Assembly (NCBI GenBank): GCA_032158295.1
Contig: CM063244.1
Span: 3,414,510 to 3,478,509 of the forward strand
Direction of reading: 5' to 3'
Length of the DNA stretch: 64,000 nt
Origin: Pycnopodia helianthoides
Lineage: Eukaryota; Echinodermata; Asteroidea; Forcipulatida; Asteriidae
Numbering within the stretch: position 1 is the first letter of the stretch; every line of letters starts with the position of its first letter. A program made the translations under genes and the position numbers. This document shows, one piece after another, positions 21,026 to 33,567 of this stretch. Under the pieces are notes generated by a model that saw nothing but the letters and a program-made list of their open reading frames with translations, had not been told where the DNA came from and searched no databases.

Positions 21026-23558
21026 TTAAAAGAGATAGACACCTTGCATAAGTTGCAATGCTGAGGTCGCGCGTACGCTTTTACGCACCTAGAACAGCCG
21101 TTGTCCAATGCTCTGCTCCTTTGCTCGGTGAGGGCGCTGTTTGAGAGTGTGACGTCACATGCAGGGGTCCATGAATAATGCACAATCATTGTTATTTAGT
21201 TTTCGGCGTAAACGATTGTAGTCAATTAGGAAAAATAGTCATGAATTTGTCAACAACACTTGTGTGTTGAAATTTCCTACAGACAACAAGCATATAAACA
21301 TTGCATCTATTTGTGCGATATGTTGGTATTAGTTTTATTTAAGTTATTTATTTTATTTTTTCAGAGGGGATTTTGGCCCTTTTTTTTTTTGGCTTATTTA
21401 TGTATATCTTGTAATTCATTGCTTCATTCTACATACATTACATGTTTTTGGTCCATCTTTTTTTTCATTTTGATTTGTTAAAAAAAAAACGTTTTTAATG
21501 CCCAAACAACAAAGTTTCTTGAGCTTAACGATGTCTTGTCTCTGTTTTCTTCTTCGACAAATCAGTCCTTCAAAATTAAAAACGGAATTCGTTAGTGCAG
21601 CAAGGTCCGAGTCAAAGTCTTGTTCATCATTGGACAAGGCAGCCCCCCTGGATTCCCAGGGACGAAGATGGGAACTGGGATGTCAAGCAAAACCTCATCA
21701 CCATTCATGGACTCCGCTGTTAAGTCTCTTGCTCCAGTAGTATCTCTTCCCCCCATCTCAAGAAAGTTGTGTTAAGGATAAAAACTCATATCCGTTTTTG
21801 ATTTGTGTTGTTGTGTTTTTTTCTTTAGGTTACAATATATTTATTGTACATTCACAAACAATGCATCAAGTCAAGAAAAGGGAACTAATCTCGGAGACTG
21901 TAGAATCTTGCGCAAGTTATTTGTGAGGGATTCAAAGGACCTCGAAGCAATTATCTGACTTTTTTGTTGAGAAAGACAGATTGGAAACCTTGGGCTGAGA
22001 ATTGGAGTGGCTGATGGGAATGTTTGCAAGGTTAGATTGTAAGGGGCTGGAAATGCATGTGGCATCATGATTTCCTATTGAATGCAATGTCAGAAATCAA
22101 CCATCCTGTGTTGTAGTGTATTACATGGGAGGGAAATGAATGCGGGCTTGATATGGGAAGAATTCACTCGAAGGTTTTCTGAATGAAAAGCTAACATTTG
22201 ATGAGTAAGAATGCTAACTTGTACGAGCAGGTTCCTTATTGATGTCTTTGATGACACCCTGGGCTTCTTAGAAATTCTCATCAGCGTTGATGGATTCAGC
22301 AGAGGTTTTTTTTTTCTCTTCGGTGCAAAGGGAAAAAAATAGAAACATTGGAGTGGTCTTGATTAGGAGCAAACATAATGAAATCGAGTTCCTGATTTGT
22401 GGCCCATTTTTTCAGGGACCTGATTGAAAGTGATTCACACTTGTAGCTTTGGGTGTTAGGCTTCACAGTGCACTATCTTGAGTTTAATATTGATGACCTT
22501 TTTTTCCATAATTGATGTCACTGCATAGGAAAAGGACCCAGAGATTGTGTTGTGTGTTCTTATCTACGGGCATCTGCTTTGAGGCAACTCATGTCCACTG
22601 CTATTTTAGCTGTATGGCAAACTCCATCGTTCCCATTGGTTGATCGGGTTAAATTTGCCATACAGGCATGTCACGTGGTATTTATTGGTCCACAGCTGAC
22701 ATAGAGGGCATGCACAGCAGACTAGATTACAATTGAGCTCAGCATTTTCAATGTTCTATATCTATGTGTCACTGTCCGTTTGCGAGGAATGTGAAAAACA
22801 TTTGATGGTTGTCTGTTTGGGTTGCTTTCATACTTAACTTCCATCCTGACCTTAATTTTAGGTTTTCTCAAGAACCTTGTGAAATGAAGGTTGAACTCAA
22901 ACTCCCATCATCCATTCAAAGTCAACATATAACTCTTGCTAATTCTACCACCATGCTGTTGCTATTCCAACACCAAATATCATAGACTTCAACTGTAAGG
23001 TCGTGTCCTGCTGTGTCTGTGACTGTTGCTGCTGCTAAGGTCAGCCAATGCTTCAATGCTTCTTAACTTGGCTGTCCAGCTGCAGGTACAGCAAATAATT
23101 CAGGAACAACCTAATACATTAAAACAACTTTCCCCATCAGCTTTTTCATGTTTAGAATTTACAGCCGTAAGCTTTGATCAGTATGTGGAGGGGAATGCGT
23201 TGTACGGCCCGACATTGTACATGGATTAGTCAAAAGTTAGGGTGATTAAAGAGCTGCTAAGACACTGCATTTTTTCAGCTGTCCATTGATCACTGTGATT
23301 AGAACTAAGCTAATAAACACAATGGGACTACGGCAAATGTGTTGATCTGTCATGCCATCCTACTGCTTTTTCATGTTTGATTTGCAGTTGACTCATTTAT
23401 TTCGTACTTTTAGTGAATTCTCTGATCTATAGTAGCAGTAACATTTTAAAGGGGAGCAACATGGATGGATTTTCGAACTGTTGTTGAAGGGAACACAATT
23501 TAGAAGAGTTGAACACAATTCTGTTAAGATGGGAATGTAGAATTCTACTTTGTGTGTG
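21026..23558. other. Intergenic, no gene recognised
   Basis: Mostly unique. A palindromic TGACGTCA (CRE-type) at 21150-21157 lies in a locally GC-richer stretch (21060-21160), but no adjacent coding sequence supports a promoter. Confidence 0.4.
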
Positions 23559-24174
23559 TGGTTGGATGGCTGGATGGTTGGATGGATGGCTGGATGGTCT
23601 GGATGGTTGGATGGTTGGATGGCTGGATGGTTAGATGTTGGATGGATGGTGGATGGGATGGTGGGATGGTGGATGGTTGGATGGTGATGTGGATGGCTGG
23701 ATGGTGGGATGGTGGATGGTGATGGTGGATGGTTGGATGTTGGATGGTTGGATGGCTGGATGGCTGGATGGCTGGATGGTTGGATGGTTGGATGGATGGG
23801 GATGGCTGGATGGTGGATGGTGGATGGCTGGATGGTCTGGATGGTGGATGGCTGGATGGCTGGATGGCTGGATGGTGGATGGTTGGATGTGGATGGTTGG
23901 ATGGTGGATGGTGGATGGTTGGATGGATGGCTGGATGGTTGGATGGCTGGATGGCTGGATGGTTGGATGGTGGATGGCTGGATGGCTGGATGGTTGGATG
24001 GTTGGATGGTGTGGATGTTGGATGGCTGGATGGCTGGATGGTTGGATGTGGATGGTGGATGGTGGATGCTGGATGGTGGATGGTGGATGGATGTGGATGG
24101 CTGGATGTGGTGGATGGTGGATGTTGGATGGATGGCTTGGATGGTTGGATGGTTGGATGGTTGGATGGTTGAAG
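23559..24174 (+). repeat. GGATGG-type minisatellite, about 0.6 kb
   Basis: Irregular array of GGATGGCT, GGATGGTT and GGATGT blocks (7-8 bp with variants). Strand-asymmetric: G-rich on +, C-rich on -. The frames open through it (up to 285 codons on minus) are low-complexity artefacts. Confidence 0.98.
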
Positions 24175-24849
24175 GGAAGATTTGAGTATTAATGATCTTC
24201 CACAACTGACTTTGTATCAAGTTGGTATTAATCTTCCCCTTGTGGAACAAATTTTTACAAACTATTTAGTCATATCTGATATATACACTGTACATGTTTC
24301 TTGAGAGCCAGATGTTAAGAAATGAATACAGCTTTCCAACTGCCCGCATTTTAATATAAGATAATAGTGAAGGAACTCAAGTCAATCATGTCGTAGTTGA
24401 TGTAATACAGAGTAACTTCACAGAATGTTTTTTCTAATACAATGTGTCTTGAGAAGCGAGAGATACACAACCCAAGGTCTAATTCTCAATCCATCACAAG
24501 TCAACTTTGTTTATCGGGCTGGTACTGATTGCCTAATACCAGTCATTCTTCCATCATGCGATGTTCACCGCACTACGATCACAAGCAGAGATAGAGGACC
24601 TTGTCTCAAAAAAACATGTCACGCTACTCGGTGAGCGTTGTTTGAATATCTGCCTGAGTGCGTGGTTATGCTTCACAGATCCAGCCACTAGTCTTAGTCA
24701 TTGTGATTACACATGTGACAAACACTTTTTTTTTTATTAAAATGGAATGAAGCAGAGATAACCCAAGTCATTTTTTATTTTGGTTGAAGTTCTCCGACAC
24801 CCTCTGATTAACAAGCTGAATTGGTACCTCGTATTGGTTTTAATATTCG
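24175..24849. other. Intergenic, no feature recognised
   Basis: Unique AT-rich sequence with a T run at about 24727-24736. Confidence 0.5.
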
Positions 24850-25145
24850 AGTAATAAACCACAAGGGAAACTGACTGGGTAAATTTGAATTGAATTTGGG
24901 TTGAACGAAGAAAATTGACAAGAGCGGGATTTGAACCTACCACCCCCCAGATTAATGTGCAGGTGCTCTAGCTATTGAGCTATCTAGCCCTATGTTGGCG
25001 GTCTCCCTATTTTGTCAATATCTTTGTCCGGGGGTGCCAGACAGAAGCCATTCAATCTGTAACTGCCGTATAGCCAGGGATTGCACCGTAGTTTACCATA
25101 CAATCTGGGAAGTGGCAGCAGAGGGATCACCTTTAGGGGATGCAA
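24850..25145 (-). mobile_element. tRNA-derived SINE, copy 2 (inverted)
   Basis: Reverse complement contains TAGATAGCTCAATAGCTAGA and GGTTCAAATCCCGCTCTTGT, with flanks matching the copy at 19136-19420. Confidence 0.8.
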
Positions 25146-25212
25146 CTTTTTTCAAACAAATAAAAAAAGTTAGATTTTTTTTATATTTTTTCCCCCATCA
25201 AAGAAGCTGTAT

Positions 25213-25545
25213 ATCAATGGTGCCCACATGGGTAGCAAGCAACTTGCTCTGCTCCCTGTGCCCCACATGGGTAGCATGCACACTTGCTCTGCTCCCTGGC
25301 GCCCACACGGGTAGCATGCAACTTGATCTGCTCCCTGGCGCCCACACGGGTAGCATGCAACTTGCTCTGCTCCCTGGTGCCCACATGGGTAGAATGCAAC
25401 TTGCTCTGCTCCCTGGTGCCCACATGGGTAGCATGCAACCTGCTCTGCTCCCTGGTGCCCACACGGGTAGCATGCAACTTGCTCTGCTCCCTGGTTCCCG
25501 CATGGGTAGCATGCAACTTGCTCTGCTCCCTGGTGCCCACAACAG
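25213..25545 (+). repeat. 39-bp minisatellite, about eight copies
   Basis: Unit AACTTGCTCTGCTCCCTGGT plus GCCCACATGGGTAGCATGC. Since 39 is a multiple of three, several frames stay open on both strands (13-residue repeats). No splice sites or start context suggest coding. Confidence 0.95.
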
Positions 25546-26084
25546 ACATAATGTATTCATCCAAACGGCTGCAAGTTGTTTCAATTCTGTAAGGGGATTT
25601 TAACAGACTTTTGGGCACATGTTCACAGTTGTGATTGGTCAATCTATACAGGGGCTGAGAGTTATGGATAAGTCTGTAGACGAGTGTTATGGAATATGTG
25701 GGTTTTTTACTCTTTTTTTTAGGGTTTTTTGTCTGTGATTTTTTTAGTGTAAATAATGTCAGTCAGTAGCCCACGAGGAGAAAGGCCACACTGTTGTATG
25801 GTTGTATTCCAGAATAAGAACCAAGGTGCTATCCACATGTTGTTTCTCAAGAAATATAAACAGTTATTTTCACTTATAAATGGTACAAATTTAGGGAAAT
25901 TCTACAAAAGTCAAAAATACTTCAAGGATTTACCAAAGCCGGATTGGTCCATCTTACGATTGGTGTTTATATTGGTTTCTGGTATTCCATTAAGAGGATC
26001 TATGAGCTGTATTGCTCCCCTCGCCTCACTTTAAAAGACACTCTGTGCTTGTTTTTTTCTGGTCTCTCCCCTCTGCAACCCCCC

Positions 26085-26133
26085 TCCCCCTCCCCCTCCC
26101 CCTCCCCCCTCCCCCTCCCCCCTCCCCTCCCCC
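26085..26133 (+). repeat. (CCCCCT)n tract
   Basis: Pyrimidine-only simple repeat of CCCCCT/CCCCTC units. Confidence 0.95.
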
Positions 26134-26561
26134 ATCCTTGTTGGTTGAAAATACACCCTTGCATAAGATAACTTCCCAAGTCATTAAGTGCTAATCCTGA
26201 TCAGCACTGTTGTAAACTCACAAGCATGCAGAGGTTTTGAATGCTTTTGTTTGTTTCCAACCTTTCTTTTTAGGGGATATTGAAACTTGCTTAATATTCA
26301 CACCGTTCAATGTGGTATGCCAACACGCAGGGAGCATCATCTGTCATGACAATTTTTATCAGTTTGTAATTTGACGGTTTTGTACATAAACAGAACTGAT
26401 AAATGGCATCTGTTGCCACGCTTGTAAGAGCTAATTAATGATAACAGTCAGTCTTGGGCAAAATGATTCGAAAGATTATCAGGTGAGGCCAATCTGCTTT
26501 ATTATGATTGCAAGTGTGCTTATCAATCTTAAATGTTACAACAACAATCTTGGTGTAAAGG

Positions 26562-26955
26562 TTAAAGGAACGTTACAGAATTGGTCTTTGCTAACAAAAC
26601 GGTTGCTGGCAGTGTAAACACTTTGTGTAATCCACCATATACATAAACTGACAAACCTGTAGAAGTTTGAGATCGATCGGCCATCTGGGTCACGAGAAAA
26701 TAGTGAAAAACCGATTACACATTTGCATAAAATCATATAGATTCAACAAGTGAATAAAACGCTCACTGAGCGATAAACTCCAATCGGAAAATTAGTTTAT
26801 TCATTTCTCATCAAATATGGCATTTCAGACAGAAATATTTCAAGGGATGTTTTCTACTATCATCATCATTAGACCGTGTAAGTTTTATGTAAATCTGTGA
26901 TCAAAAAGTATATTTTACAAGTTTTTTTCTTACCAATTCTGTAATGTTCCTTTAA
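26562..26955 (+). mobile_element. MITE family A, copy 3
   Basis: TTAA (26562-26565) to TTAA (26952-26955), same terminal repeats and core as the other A copies. Confidence 0.9.
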
Positions 26956-27369
26956 CCACTTAGAAACTACAGTGGTACAAAGCAATTATTCCCATACTGC
27001 CACAGCTTACTTTTGTCCTACCTCTACTCAAAATGGTCTTGTCCTCGATTGACATTGTCTAATGTTTTTCCATCCAACAAACAAACAAACAATTTTTCAT
27101 TTAAAAAAACATTTCCGCACAATTTTCATGGAGAAATCTTGTCGAAAAATCTACTTTATTAGAACATGGTGTCAATAATATAGAAATGAATGGTCTCTTA
27201 TGGATTAATTAAAGAGGTGTGAAGAAAACATGTGTATTCGTCGTTTCTGGTCGGATCACCATTCTATTTATGAGATACAGATAAGTGGACCACTAGCACA
27301 GAGATTGAGTGTTGCATTAGGTCTTTGTTTAGTTCCAGGATTGGAGTTTGTTCTTAATTGGATTAATGT

Positions 27370-27515
27370 TGGGACACAATCATTCCCAAGATGTTTTGTT
27401 GATGGTGGGACACAATAACTCCCAACATGTTGAGTTGATGGTGGGACACAATAATTCCCAACATATTGGATTAGTGTTGGAACACAATAACTCCCAGCAT
27501 GTTGGATTTCCCAGT
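27370..27515 (+). repeat. 36-bp tandem repeat, four copies
   Basis: Unit around GGGACACAATAACTCCCAAC plus ATGTTGAGTTGATGGT, with a few substitutions per copy. Confidence 0.9.
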
Positions 27516-28008
27516 TGTAAAGGAGATCCAAGACGAGGGGTGAGGAAGGGGAAGACACAGGCATTCTTCCCCGTCTGGATCTTTGTTTTTCAATTGAAAT
27601 GTATAACTAGTATGAGATTGTGGAGTGACATATTCAATGAAATGTGGTTGAACAACTTGTATAGTTTTTTGTACTTTCACCCTGTAAAAGTTTGTTGTAG
27701 ATTTCATCATTTTTTTATAAACATATTATAGATGTCAACTCGTAAAGAATACAGCCCACCTATGTGTGCTTACACATTGTCATTGCCAGCAATCATGAAT
27801 ATTTATATATGTAAATTATTATATTGAATATTTAACTTGCATGATCGGCAAACTTACCAAAAATGTATATGTTTATACAAACAAAACCTATCATGTGAAA
27901 GATAAGTTCTAACTTTGATACGTATTTAAATTTGATACTCGTATGAAATATTCTTGAAGATGAAGTAAGTTTAAATTGGGTTTCTAGTATTCGAATAAAT
28001 GTTGATAT
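27516..28008. other. Intergenic, AT-rich, nothing recognised
   Basis: Long AT-rich stretch resembling untranslated sequence but with no gene to attach it to. Confidence 0.4.
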
Positions 28009-28409
28009 TTAAAGACACTGGACACCTTTGGTAATTGTCAAAGACCATTCTTCTCACTTGGTGTATCTCAACATATGCACAAAATAACAAACCTGTGAAA
28101 ATTTGAACTCAATGTCGTCGAAGTTGCGAGATAATAATGGAAGAAAAAACACCCTTGTCCATGTTGTCACACGAAGTTGTGTGCTTTCAGATGCTTGATT
28201 TCGATTTCGAGACCTCACGCGTGAGGTCTCAAAATCAATTCAAATATTTTACTGAGAAATTACTTCTTTCTCAAAAACTACGTTACTTCAGAGGGAGCCG
28301 TTTCTCACAATGTTTTATACTATCAACAGCTCTCCATTGCTCATTACCAAGTAAGTTTTTATGCTAACAATTATTTTGAGTAACTACCAATAGTGTCCAG
28401 TGCCTTTAA
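28009..28409 (+). mobile_element. MITE family C', copy 2
   Basis: TTAA to TTAA, ends AGACACTGGACACCTTTGGT and AGTGTCCAGTGCCT. Carries an inner hairpin GAGACCTCACGCGTGAGGTCTC-like (22 bp) near 28219-28240. Confidence 0.9.
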
Positions 28410-29837
28410 CACCCTGAATGAAAACATAATTTAATATTTAAAAAAAACTAAGATCAGATATGACTATTTTGTTTGTTTAGAAAAAAAACACAAACATGTA
28501 TCACTAATGTATTTTTTGTAAGTCAGATGTGCCTTTCACCATAGGTAGGGTTTGGGACGCAAATCAATCCAATTCGACTGTAATTAATGGAAGAAGAGAC
28601 ATGGGCTTTACCCTAAGTGTTTCTCATTATATTAGACTGTTATATCATGTAATCAAACCAACATGGGTTTATAATGTGCAAGCTCTGTAGATGGATATTT
28701 GTTATACACATATTATTAGATATATTTTATAACAGTAAAACTTTCACCTTTTGGCAAGGTCTAAAACGAAAACCTAAAACTGAATATGAGGCTGAATCAA
28801 CGAGAAGTCACCTTGATGCATTAAGTACAATTCTTTAACTCCAACTCTCTTCTCACCTTAATGTTCGGGTGTGATTTTTTATTTTGTTTTCTTCTTTTTT
28901 TCTTGGGGGGGACACCTAGAATTATGTTTGCACCTTTTGAAAATACTTAATTTTACACTCAGTTTGAATATCATTTGATTCACATTATTAATCTATGCGT
29001 AGATGAATTTCAGTAACTCCTTTTTTTTGGGGGGGGGGGTAAAAGCCAACCTTGGAACTTGAGGATGAAGTGTTCTGAATAATTGGACATGGCCAGCATT
29101 TTATGATGATCGTTACTGTATTTGAAGAATCGGGATTAAGCATTGAATAGAATTCCATTCTTAACACATATCAGGCTGAGAATTGAATTTATTTATACCA
29201 TAATGGTATAAGATTTTAATAGAATACTGATATATGAAATAGTAAGAAACTACGTGTTGGTTCTATTATTTTAATGTCTCAATTGAAGCGAATTTCTTTT
29301 TATTTAAACCCCCGATACAATTGAAGTGAAACTTTCAATTGAATGCCTTGAACCATGTTCTAGAATTGTTAATTAATTATGAGGTTTGTGGACCAGCAGA
29401 CCAAGTCATTTTTGTAATACATGGCGGATAAATTTTGAGGATTAAAAGGCTGTTGATTGTATTTGTATATATTCTTCCATTAAAACTTGTTTGTCCCTGT
29501 GTGTTATTTCAAGTAATCCAAATCATTTTCATTATGTCAACAGACTTTGCCAGGTAACTATTACATCTGCTTACCACAGATGAGTATCTGCTTACCACAG
29601 ATGAGTTTAATTAGTAGAGTGCCCTGATTCTATTTACTTGCCTGCTGACTTTGTGCCATTAACCACAGACCACCCCCCCCCTCTCTTCCTCCTAGCTCCG
29701 AGAAGAAAATATAAACTGGTATTCACAAAGACAATTCAGAATCATCCAAAGATTTCAACTTTTCTAATGTCAAGACAACTTTTAAGATTAGCTAAGTAAA
29801 TAGTGTTTGTTAAATTTGCACAGTATTCGTGACATAA
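28410..29837. other. Intergenic, no gene recognised
   Basis: AT-rich. Contains poly(G) at about 29030-29039, poly(C) at about 29672-29680, a 20-bp direct repeat (ATCTGCTTACCACAGATGAG, twice at 29567-29607) and ATTAAA at 29479-29484 followed by GT-rich sequence. Confidence 0.4.
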
Positions 29838-30394
29838 CAATTTCTCTGGAGGATTGGTACTGGTATAATCTTTAGGATCAGTGAGCTTTCAGATGGAAAT
29901 ATTTCTTGGGAGATTTGGTACTGGTATGAACTTTAGAATCAGTGAGCTTTCAGATGGAAATATTTCTCTGGAGGATTGGTACTGGTATAATCTTTAGGAT
30001 CAGTGAGTTTTCAGATGGAAATATTTCTTGGGAGATTTGGTACTGGTATGAACTTTAGAATCAGTGAGCTTTCAGATGGAAATATTTCTGTGGTGGATTG
30101 GTACTGGTATGAACTTTAGAATCAGTGAACTTTCAAATGGAAATATTTCTCTGGAGGATTGGTACTGGTATGAACTTTATAATCGGTGAGCTTTCAGAAG
30201 GAAATACTTCTTTGGAGGATTGGTACTGGTATGAACTTTAGAATTAGTGAGCTTTCAGAGGGAAATATTTTAGTTGAGGATTGGTACTGCATGGTATGAA
30301 CTTTAGAATCAGTGAGCTTTCAGAAGGACATATTTTTCTGGAGGATTGGTACTGCATGGTATGAACTTTAGAATCAGTGAGCTTTCAGATTGAA
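29838..30394 (+). repeat. 61-bp satellite, array 1 (about nine copies)
   Basis: Unit GGATTGGTACTGGTATGAAC then TTTAGAATCAGTGAGCTTTC and AGATGGAAATATTTCTCTGGA. The same satellite occurs inverted at 60121-60620 and as two inverted monomers at 31208-31315. Confidence 0.95.
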
Positions 30395-30861
30395 ACTAAT
30401 CGAGTTCATTGCTGATATTCACCAATCCTCTACTATGTATTTAACAAAACTGTAGGGAGCCTAAACCATAGCATTCAGTGTAGACTCCACCAAGCATTCA
30501 AACTGATATACCAGTCGAAATCCCTGGGGCACAATATAATCTCTGACTAGCATCAATGTGTTCAACGTGCTCATAAATCCATGGGTTTCACAGGCAATTA
30601 GTCAAACCTTTAATTCATCTTGTGTTTCTGTCACTCAATGGCAAGGTTGTTGTCAGCACATAGAGCATAGTGGTGATCAACAGAACCAAGTCATTTAAGC
30701 TGATGATGGATACAGCATTCCAAAGTGCTATATTGGGCACATGTTTACTCTAGTACATGTTATGAAATTAATATAATTTGATAACTTACAAACTTTTTCA
30801 GTGGTGTTTTGGGGAAAACATTTTTCGATAAAGTACATATTTGTATTTATAAAAAAAACAG

Positions 30862-31175
30862 AATATCCATATTTTTAGTCTGCCCTATTAACTAATTATT
30901 TACTTTTCTTCCAACCTTCCATTTTGTCCTTTGTGTTTCCAACTTCTTGTGGTCTAGCATCCCCTTCCTTCACCCCCCCCCCCTTTGTCTTCATAATCCC
31001 TGCTTACCCCCTGCTCTTTCTGAATGCTTCTTGCTTTTCTCTCTCCACTCTCTATTCATATTTTTCCACTTGACTGCTCTTAGCACCCTTGTATGCATGT
31101 ATGTGTGTTGTCTTGTCATTTAGCCTTCGAGAAAGACTCTACTAGGGTCGAAACGTCAGGCCACTAACTAATTTT
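30862..31175 (-). repeat. Dispersed repeat family G, copy 2 (inverted)
   Basis: Reverse complement of 9003-9330: ATATTTTTAGTCTGCCCTAT ... CTAGGGTCGAAACGTCAGGC. Lies between array 1 of the 61-bp satellite and its two inverted monomers. Confidence 0.85.
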
Positions 31176-31207
31176 TTGCATATAAAAAAACAATAAGTTT
31201 TTTTTTC

Positions 31208-31315
31208 AACCTGAACTCTCACAAACTATTAAGTTCATACCACTTCCAATCCTGCAGAGAAAAAATATAAAGTGAAACTCACAATTATTAAGTTCATATC
31301 AGTACCAGATCACTG
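31208..31315 (-). repeat. Two diverged monomers of the 61-bp satellite, inverted
   Basis: ACTATTAAGTTCATACCACT and ATTATTAAGTTCATATCAGT correspond to the reverse complement of the array 1 unit. Confidence 0.7.
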
Positions 31316-31389
31316 TTGTGCGATATGAACATGCATTTTGTTTATTTATTAATTCTGGTTGTGAAGCCAATGATTCTCAGAAAAGTGAA

Positions 31390-31600
31390 CTTATTCATTA
31401 AACTAGCCAAGACCCCCACGTAGAGAAGACAAGGAAGGAAGCGTTAGTTTTAGATGTGGGAGGAAAAACCCACACAATCAGGTGGGGACTGAAAACCCAA
31501 TCAACACAGTGCCCCCAGGCAGGATTCGAACCAGGGTCCTGGAGGTGGTGGAAAGGCCAGGAAAGATATCACCACGCCAACCCGAACGCCCTCTGGAGAA
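31390..31600 (-). mobile_element. tRNA-like SINE (second family)
   Basis: Minus strand carries B-box-like GGTTCGAATCCTGCC followed by TGGGGGCACTGTGTTGATTG. The flanking sequence differs from the SINE family at 19136, so it is a separate lineage. Boundaries are approximate. Confidence 0.55.
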
Positions 31601-33173
31601 AATCTACTTAATTTCCTGTAAAGGTTCATTTAGCATTTTTACATGTTGACATCGACCTGCTCCACAACAGGCTATAGTAGTCTAAAAGCAACCGCTACCT
31701 TGCAGGTCATCATTAGCAACACAAGTAGACGCCATCATCACATAAATCGTGCCCTATATGTGGCAGAGGTTGTGTCCAACCCACCCCAACCCCCCCCCCT
31801 GCCAAAAGAAAACAACAACAACAACAACAACAAGCTGAAAGTGTCCCCATACTTTAACACCCTCTCCCCCCCCCCCTTAAAATCCTGTAAAGAATTCCTG
31901 AGATTCCGACAACACAATGAAGACAATATAGGGTACACCGTGCCACATATCCAGCACTAATGTTATCACAACATCCAGGACGTGTTGAAACTATCTTTAT
32001 ATACATGTACCTTTAGTCCCCTTTAAACACGTTCTGCATATTCCTAGCAGATTCAATCATCATTTAGTACAGTTAAGTATCAACTCAAATGACCAGGGAT
32101 AATTTATTCTATAGCGACTTTAAAACAGTATACTGTCATCTGAGTACCATGTACATTGCCAACGCAAAACGGGCAAGTTGCATCAGTCAGTGTATATATA
32201 CTAAAGGAATCATATCATTATCAGTACGTACACTACAAAAAAATGATGATGTCAGTAACAAATAATTGTAAAATACGAACTTCTCAAACAAAGACGGAAC
32301 TTAATGGGTGTGCACAAAATTGGTAAGATTGAAAAACATAAATGTTCACAGATGTGTACATAACTTACACTGTATAAAGATAGTTACAGTGGAAAACTTC
32401 CCTTGAAATAGTTTTGCTTGAAATGCTATAGTTTTTAAGAAATTAGTAAAATAGTTAGTTTTTGTCTCGTATGTCCTCAACCCGATGTTTGGAAACAGTG
32501 AAAACAATTAATGGATTTTTTCGGCATTTTCTTGTGACTCCGATGACCGATTGAGCAAGTTTGTTATTTCATCCTATTTAGGGTCACATATAAAGTGCAG
32601 ATATTGGTCTTTGACAATTACCAATGTTATACATGTGCTTTAAAAGTTATTGAATGAGGAAGTTTGTATAAACTTACAGACCTCTCCCTGACAACGAAGC
32701 CACGATAATTTTGGAAGGGCTTTTATATTTCACACAATGAAAACCTGTTGACGCAGGAAAAAGTCCCATTTTAACATAGTCTGTTGTCTTCCGCACCTGC
32801 CCAATAACATTAACATCCAAATTAACTGTTTCGTTAGACTAGCGGAATTTGAGCTTTAGAATGGGCCCTATAATAAGTAATTTGTAATTATGTTCAATAT
32901 GGTCCAGCTGTGTTTTTGAATGCGTGGCATTTTGGCCATTAATTAAATGGCGAGCACCTGATCCCACAATCAAACGATTGCCGTGTAAATTAACAAAGCA
33001 CCTGCCAACCGCTTCATTTTGAAGTATGCGTCAAAGTAAATTACCATGAAGTCAGTTCGCTTCAGCCACAGACAGAAAACCCTCGTGTTTCCCCTTAACC
33101 TTTATGCTAAATCAGGGCACCTTTTGGACACCAGCCAAGCTTCTAGAGGTAAAGGAGTCTTATACAAGCCACA
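31601..33173. other. Intergenic; degenerate MITE remnant only
   Basis: Contains (CAA)n at about 31812-31830 and C-rich tracts. At about 32430-32645 a decayed TTAA-clan MITE is recognisable by GACCGATTGAGC and TCTTTGACAATTACCAATG. No gene seen. Confidence 0.4.
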
Positions 33174-33567
33174 TTAAAGGCACAGTACACGTTTGTTAAT
33201 TGGAGCCTATACTGATTGTGTTAATGCTATATAAATGTAGGTACATACAATAAAACTAACCTGTGAAAATTTCACTTCAAAAGGTGGTCGCGTTTTGGAG
33301 ATATCACCGAAAAACCGGAGCGAATATTTCCACGCAGGTAGAATATTCCCCGTAGGAATACACAGTCTGAGAAGCGTTTCTGACAGAAACGCTTCTCAGA
33401 TTCAAATTTTGGGGAATAAGAAGTGACATATTTTCCATAACCGTAGTACTTCGAAGTTAAAAGTTTCTCAAAATTCATTATACTACCCAAATGTGCTGAA
33501 CTTACCAAGTAAGTTTTTATTGCCATTCATTTTCAGAGTCATTACCAAACGTGTACTGTGCCTTTAA
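33174..33567 (-). mobile_element. MITE family B, copy 4 (inverted)
   Basis: TTAA (33174-33177) to TTAA (33564-33567). Core AACCTGTGAAAATTTCACTT, inner palindrome GAAGCGTTTCTGACAGAAAC. Confidence 0.85.

Noticed and set aside
21150..21157. CRE-like TGACGTCA as a promoter
   Set aside because: An isolated 8-bp palindrome with no gene start nearby; another copy at 36058 is equally isolated.
23393..24250. 285-codon minus-strand frame and several + frames rich in W, M, D, G or H, P, S
   Set aside because: They are translations of the GGATGG simple repeat. Several frames on both strands stay open at once, which reflects the repeat and not a gene.
25198..25642. Frames with 13-residue repeats on both strands
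   Set aside because: Follow from the 39-bp unit; no independent coding evidence.
29479..29484. Distal IP3R poly(A) site
   Set aside because: ATTAAA with GT-rich sequence is suggestive but would need a 12.7-kb UTR through many repeats. The signal at 17050 is simpler.
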